A stretch of 64,000 nucleotides of DNA from Apostichopus japonicus (lineage: Eukaryota > Echinodermata > Holothuroidea > Aspidochirotida > Stichopodidae): positions 7,064,501 to 7,128,500 of the forward strand of contig NC_092569.1 of the NCBI RefSeq assembly GCF_037975245.1, given 5' to 3'. A program made the position numbers and the translations under genes. Shown here piece by piece: positions 58,185 through 64,000 of this stretch. Every line of letters starts with the position of its first letter. The stretch's first letter is position 1. The notes below the pieces were generated by a model, which had not been told where the DNA came from, did no database searches, and saw only the letters and a program-made list of their open reading frames with translations.

Positions 58185-60354
58185 ATGAATTTAAACAATG
58201 GACATGACCTACATGAATCGGAGACACAGCCGAACGCCAAACGTCAGAAAGTCAGCCACCAATCAAATGGAAACATTGACGAAAAGCGCCCCCATTTGCT
58301 TGCGTCATCAGACGATGCGTCATCAGACGATACATCATCAAAGAGTCATGAAGAAACGCTTCAGAAAAACCAATTCGGAGACATGGTAACCGACCCCGAC
58401 ATATCAACAGATGAATGGGTCAACATATGGAAGAAAGGCAAAACCAAATTCCATAAGAAAGACGTCCACTCGTAAGAGATTTCACTGCTTGGTATATGAG
58501 ATATTAGTATGCATGATGTAGATCGCAAATCACTGTTTTATTTTAACCGTTTACTCGAGATATATATGCATCGAAAGATCATTAAAATACAGGAATGTTT
58601 ATCTGTCAGTCAATCCATATTATCGAAACATTGCTCAACCTAAACCAGTTTTCCTGTTAACTAAACATGTTCCGTATTTCATGTTCGCAATTCATGTTCC
58701 GTATTTCATGTTCCGCATTTCATGTTCAGTATTTCATATTCCGTATTTCATGTTCCGTATTTCATGTTCCGTAGTCATGGCGGGATGATTCCAGCTCATT
58801 TAGCAAACTTGAATTTAAGAGTTCTAACTAGTTCTGTGGAGACAATAAAATATCGCATTCCTTCACTTTGCCTTCTTATAACACAACCATCAATACCTCC
58901 GTATTTCAGGATCATCAAAACTTACCTTCCGAGGTTAATCGAGGGCAAGAAAAACCCAACATTCCTGTTGCCTCTTTGCGGGAAATCAGTGGACATGAAG
59001 TGGTAAGTGGTATCCATCTATCTAAATATATATACCTATACACGTACAGAACCTACCGAGTGTATCAGAACATAATTAAAACGTGTCAATTTGATTAGCA
59101 TACTAGCACTATGGGAATATCGCATCTGCACTGTTTTCTCTGGCTAAGAAAGTTAAGTGAACCAATTCGAATTATGCAAGGCCTGCTGCTTAGTTAGCTT
59201 CAATATAGCTTCAATACATACATACATACAATATACTCCAGAAGTGGCAGCCGTATTGTCTATTCTTCGTCTTTGTTTTTCTGTATAGGTTACTAGATCA
59301 AGGTTTAAATGTCAGTGGTTGTGAAATTGCTGAAGAAGGCGTGGAACAGTTTTTCCAGGAAAATAATATAGACTTCACCGTAGAATCATTGGGCGGAAAG
59401 ATCGAAGGTAAACTTTACAAGGTAAGTCTATTTACATGACTCATCTGCTTTAGATTACTTAAAAAATTTCAAATACTCAAATAAAAGTAGAAATCATCTT
59501 TAATCTGTTCTATTGGATATAGAAAGTAGTAACTTAGTCGCAACATCAAAGCGATATGATCTCACTGTATGCTGTCCTGATTGTCCCGTGATTGTCCCGT
59601 GTAACAGCATCCCTCATTTCGTGAGGTACACAAACATACAAGTATTGCTACATTTTATGTCTATACTGAAGAGGGGAAAGGCTTCCCAATAATTTTAACA
59701 TAGCTAAATTGGCGAGTTGAACATCTGCTATACATGGGAACAAAATGATCCTTAAGCTTGGAAAAGTTAGATAAAGTAACAGCCAATAACAGTGTAAGCA
59801 AGTATTCACTTTTGTTGGTTTATTGTGCGAAACGTTGCTCAGCTAGTCATTGCAAGTCGGTCTCGAAATCGAGTTAACATTTTTCTTGAAAATGCTGAAT
59901 GTAAGACCCTGGTTATATGATATTCAAATTTTGTCGCAATTTGAATTTCATTTAAAAATTAAAGTTTTCAATAAATTCAAATTTGGATCACCGATGAAGT
60001 GCGCGATGATGGGAGGGGTGGGATTGGGTGGTAAGACGTGATATCCACATATTATACAGGTACGTTTTTTGCACTGCAAAAATCCCCCCCCCCCCGCCCC
60101 GCCTCCCTAACTGTTTGCTTAACCCCGCCTTCTATCATGTCGCCATAACCCATTATACGTTAACATTGTTGTAATGAGTTCACAGTGTTGCAATGGTAAC
60201 AACTTAATTTCTTATTACGTTTGTAGGGAAAGAAACTGCCAGTTACCATCTACGTTTGTGATTTCTTCGAGTTACCTTCAGTGACGTCATGCAGATACGA
60301 CTGTGTGTGGGATCGAGGATCTTTGGCGGCCATCAATACGAAGGATCGATCCAG
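58185..60354 (+). CDS. TPMT: Thiopurine S-methyltransferase-like protein, 5' four coding exons (3' end outside window)
   Basis: Coding exons 58185-58471, 58910-59002, 59289-59421 and 60227-60354 join in frame to 213 residues. Residues 1-70 are a polar, Ser/Asp-rich extension with KRQK. The family core then begins with DEWVNIWKKGKTKFHKKD. LLPLCGK at 115-121 and MKWLLDQGLNVSGCEIAE at 125-142 form the S-adenosylmethionine site with Glu139. VWDRGSLAAI at 198-207 is the family substrate-side motif. The enzyme methylates thiol groups of small aromatic molecules in the cytosol. The codon before the ATG at 58185 is an in-frame TAG, and the preceding TTTTCAATAG could also be a splice acceptor. About 90 C-terminal residues are expected beyond 60355. 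None was found before 64000. Confidence 0.88.
58668..58778. repeat. 14-bp minisatellite in the TPMT-like first intron
   Basis: Seven to eight units of CGTATTTCATGTTC with small changes. Located between coding exons 58471 and 58910. Confidence 0.8.
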
Positions 60355-61021
60355 GTTTGTGTTTTAATTACAATACTACGAAAACACCCAACAAAATACA
60401 GAATACAGCATGTTTTAAATGATAGACCATGCATTAATATAGGTTATTAAGATTATACCTATAAATAGATTAAACAGATTTAGAAGAACGCACACAAGAC
60501 AGCAAAAAGAATGACAGGTCATTAATAAGATATAGTCAAGAGAAAATTTATATGTGCCAGATAAAAGAGGAGCATATTCTAAGCATCCTGTTGTAATTGT
60601 ATTCAATTCCTATATATCGTTTTTGAGATAACAACATTTGAAGTACCACATTTAGCATCATAATTGAAGCAAACAGGTGTAATGTCATTGTAGCACAATG
60701 ACAAATTTGTTTTACTTTTGTTTTGTCTTCAAAAAATATAAACAATTTACTAAGCAAACTCGAAAATGTATATGAAACACTATCGTAATTGGTATGTTGT
60801 TAACTTCACATGCCCTATAGGTTGTTTCGTAAATTTGAAGTCCTATATCTCAATCCAAGGTCAAAACAATAAAATATAAAATCAAGTAATGCAAAACACT
60901 TTTCTGTTGGTGTGTAATTAAGACAACACACCTGTAAAGATTGCTTCACTTATCAGCTTATCGCACAAACAATTAACAATTGTCATGATCTCGAGAATGA
61001 CATTTAGTAATAATAATTTAG

Positions 61022-61166
61022 TAATCAGCGGTCTAGCGTGCGTTACTCACAGGATTAATGCACGATCGGGGGATAATGCAAGGGCGGAGCCCGGGTGCAT
61101 CCAGCGATAGCATTAACACCCGGAGTGCATTAATCATGTGAGTAACGCACGCTAGACCGCTGATTA
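61022..61166. repeat. 145-bp palindromic element with 42-bp arms
   Basis: 61022-61063 and 61125-61166 are reverse complements with one mismatch (arms start TAATCAGCGGTCTAGCGTGC). The loop is GC-rich with further short palindromes (GAGCCCGGG). A related partial copy (GTGCGTTGCTCACAGGATTA) lies at 61277-61296. Probably a small transposon. Confidence 0.8.
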
Positions 61167-61956
61167 ACCCCGTTCATTCATACACTACCATTTGTGTGGG
61201 GGGAAATCATAAAACAAAACATTTTTGGTTACATATAACCAAAGATTTATTAAAGTGATGCCCCGTAATTTTACCGTGCGTTGCTCACAGGATTAACCAC
61301 GGTCAGCTGACCTGAATGGACCAATAGGATTTAGGAATCTTTACTAAGTATGAATGAACATGCAAATTAATCATTCAAAACTCAATTGACCTCGGGAATA
61401 TCCTTTAATGCAACCATTGCTACAGTTTTGCTACCTAGTTTTTTCATCCTTAGTCAAATCATCTTTGCATCTCTTTGGTTCATCTAAGTAAAGTCTTTCA
61501 ACTTGCAAGAAGAAAAGAAATATTACATAACTTAAGTAACAAGCAAGAACTAGAATGAAAAGCGTTAGTTGAATAAGAACAAGCAAGAAGTTAATTCTGT
61601 TTTTTTTTTATTGCTCAAAATGTATTTTTAGACATAATATGTACACTAGAGGAAATTGAATTTTCTACTCGCAAAATACATTTTAACTTGTGCAAAAAGT
61701 TGTTGCACATTAAAGCCCATTCTTTCATTTGTTACCAAGGAAATATAATATTTTAGGCGGACTATCAAAACGTTATAAGGATACTTTAAACATATAAGTT
61801 ATAAAATTACAGAAGGAACATAACTCATGATCTCGCTTCTTAAAACGAACAAGAACACAATATGTGCCAATAATGTGGTGAATGGAATGCTGTACTGTAC
61901 GGACACTAATCAGGTGCGTATCCAGGGGGGGGCGTTGGGGGCGCGCGCCCCCCGGG

Positions 61957-62125
61957 TAAGAAAAAGAGAAGAGAAAAAAAGAGAAGAAAAAAGGAAAAAA
62001 GAAGGGAAAAAAGAGGAGGAGGAGAGGAAGGAAGGGAAAAGAAAAAGAAGAAAGAGAGAAAAAGGAGAAAAAGAGGAAGTAAAAGAAAACGCGAAGACAC
62101 CGGGAAGAGAAAGAAGAACAGTGAC
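61957..62125 (+). repeat. Homopurine (GA) tract of about 165 bases
   Basis: Almost uninterrupted A/G on the plus strand, directly after a G/C-run that resembles the left end of a hAT-like element (CAGGTGCGTATCCAGG at 61914). The Lys/Glu-only frame it creates is an artefact. Confidence 0.8.
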
Positions 62126-62359
62126 ATCATTACAGCGCTGAAGGGTAGCCAGTGACGGATCAATGATTTCGTAAAAGTGTGACTCACCCTACCCCTTACA
62201 CCGACAACTCCATTTTTTGACGTTTCCATTTTCCTCTCTCACTAATGATCTATATATATACTATATATGGTCTATCATAACGCGTGTGTAGAATTATGCT
62301 ATGAAACCAACTGTGGCTGATCTCGAACTCGACCGTGTCGTCGGGGAACATGACTCTTT

Positions 62360-62612
62360 TGGGATGGGGGCGACCGCCCGCCCCCCCCCCCCCATTCAGC
62401 ATGTTTTTAAATGATACCGCTAAGTAATTTCAAAATAGAAAGTGCTTAGAGGCAACTAACAAGGCCTGGGAAGTGTCATTTCCAGCGATCTGGGAGACAT
62501 TTTCGGCCAAAATTTGCTTGTACGCTTCGCGCCAACCTATGGTGGCGCTACGCTTAGATAATTTGCCTACAGGCTTCGCCCCTCCCTTGGCAAATTCCTC
62601 GCTACGCGCCTG
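62360..62612. repeat. hAT-like element copy, 5' end not defined
   Basis: Shares with the 49.4-kb element the G/C-run start, AGCATGTTTTTAAATGATA-type sequence, the core at about 62460-62560 and the end GCTACGCGCCTG (62601-62612). No matching left end with a target duplication was found. A CAGGTGCGTATCCAGG at 61914 could be the left end of a longer element, but the 8-bp flanks do not match. Confidence 0.6.
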
Positions 62613-62965
62613 TTCGAATTTGTAACGCACAGCAGATATCACATCATATCAGTGAGCATGAAAATGGCGTTCCAGGATAAAAAGCCTCAAAACTGTCCGA
62701 CTTGCCTGAAAAAATAACGAAAAATTTTCGCGCGCAAAGCGCGCGTTCAACGTGTTCATGTCAATATCATATAAGCAAGCATCGGTTATTACATCGCATG
62801 CCATCATGTACCGTACGGTCCGTTAAAATTGCGCAGTATACCGCGGGATGCTAATGTAAACAACGACATGTCTCGTGTAGATGTATTAAAAGCATGGAGG
62901 TCCAATTATGTCAAAACTCTCTTTTACATTAGTAATGGCGAATTAGGGCCTGCACCCCCGCCGCG

Positions 62966-63341
62966 CAGTGGCGGAGCGTCCATATGGTCAGGGGGGCGGA
63001 TGCCCCCCTGACGGACTCAAATGGACTGCTGGCGCTTTTTCAGCTCTTTACCACTTTTTACTTATTCTAGATTATTGACTTTTTTATTGCGCTCTCATCT
63101 ACTTATTGATATTTGTCACATTTTGTTGATGTAATTTGGCGATGACACCTTATTCTTCGTTTATCTGCAAATTAGCCAGGCCCGGAAAGGGTCATTTCCG
63201 GCGATCTAGGGAGTATCTTTACTCAAAAATTTTCTGTACGCTACGCGCCAACCAGTGGTGGCGCTCCACTTAGATAGTGTCGAAAGCGCCCCTTCAGACC
63301 ATTCTCGCCACTCCTGACCAATACCCCTAGCTCCGCCACTG
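62966..63341. mobile_element. 376-bp hAT-like non-autonomous element
   Basis: Ends CAGTGGCGGAGC and GCTCCGCCACTG are perfect inverted repeats, flanked by CCGCCGCG at 62958-62965 and 63342-63349, a perfect 8-bp duplication. Its interior (63176-63275) shares the core found in the element at 49.4 kb. Confidence 0.82.
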
Positions 63342-63867
63342 CCGCCGCGCCTCCTACGCCTATGTGTGTAGTGTTCGATTTCGGAAATATCTACTATTTT
63401 TTCATTTCCTTCAACCAAGTTTTATAATAGCCGTTATAACAGGTTTTAATATTTCTACACCAATAAATTAACGAAAATTTCTGACCAACATTCTACATCA
63501 CACTTCTCTACTCGTGCAATTTTGACCGGTCTGTTAGGGGTTGAAGGAAGTTTTTTTCTATATTGGTTGTCCATAGATGAAATTTTGTACAACATTATGG
63601 GTCTGTTTTGAAGTGAGTTTATTCACGAGAAATGTGAATTTTCAAATTCTGAACAAATATGGGGCTTAAAACCTTGAAAAGTGGGGCTGACGGGTATTGT
63701 GGGCCGCGACGTAGAATCACCTACAAAAGCAAAGACCCACAGGAGATGCGATCAGGTCGAACATGATGTGTGCCGGGTTTACAATCTTCAAAAAGGTTAT
63801 GGATGGAAAAAAAACTATTAGGAAATACTTGGTTCTCGGGCAAAAAGTGTACATCTGGTTGGTCATT

Positions 63868-64000
63868 TCAAGCCCGAGAAGTGCCGTTTCCGGTGATCTG
63901 GGGGGTTTCAAAACAAGAAATTTTCTTGTACGCTGCGCGCCAACCGATGGTGGCGCTCCGCTTAGATAGTAATTCGCGCCCCCCGGGTTTGAAAATCCTG
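63868..64000. repeat. hAT-like element copy running off the window
   Basis: The core GAAGTGCCGTTTCCGGTGAT to GGTGGCGCTCCGCTTAGATA appears again, followed by a C-run. The element is cut by the window end. Confidence 0.6.

Noticed and set aside
61827-62141. Lys/Glu-rich frame
   Set aside because: Translation of a homopurine tract.

Overview
This is animal nuclear DNA: AT-rich, with compact GT-AG introns, a LINE, SINEs, non-autonomous DNA transposons and an unusually high density of minisatellites. The gene set and the SINE/CR1-L2-like repeats suggest a marine invertebrate, plausibly a non-vertebrate deuterostome such as an echinoderm. That placement is an inference. No bacterial-type genes are present.

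Layout. (1) 1-27 kb, plus strand: the 3' part of a GREB1-family gene. Twenty-five coding exons (319-25142) join in one unbroken frame of about 1,622 codons; the 5' exons lie left of the window. Its introns hold an intact CR1/L2-like LINE (about 9.6-13.45 kb), two tRNA-derived SINEs and several minisatellites. (2) 31.4-40.4 kb, minus strand and convergent with GREB1: a complete ten-coding-exon gene for a 474-residue MetX-type O-acyltransferase with a mitochondrial-targeting-like N terminus. It resembles the fungal mitochondrial serine O-acyltransferases. (3) 40.4-58.2 kb: no gene I can support. It contains a foldback-like element, a 1.0-kb TIR element with 9-bp target duplications, small hAT-like elements with 8-bp duplications, perfect hairpins and a 1.3-kb satellite. 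(4) 58.2-60.35 kb, plus strand: the first four coding exons of a thiopurine S-methyltransferase-like gene whose last exons lie beyond the window. (5) 60.4-64 kb: repeat-rich DNA with an inverted-repeat element and several hAT-like copies.

The most unusual signal is how the minisatellites sit relative to exons. One 42-bp array starts in the end of a GREB1 exon and copies its 5' splice site about fifteen times. A 102-bp array copies the last codons and stop codon of GREB1 about seventeen times. A 16-bp array beside the MetX nucleophile exon shares a 16-base match with that exon. Three further arrays start within about 25 bases downstream of a GREB1 splice donor. A second notable signal is a LINE and a SINE, 6 kb apart in the same gene, that share a 3' hairpin tail with compensatory base-pair changes.

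The three genes show no sign of forming a pathway; they are simply neighbours.
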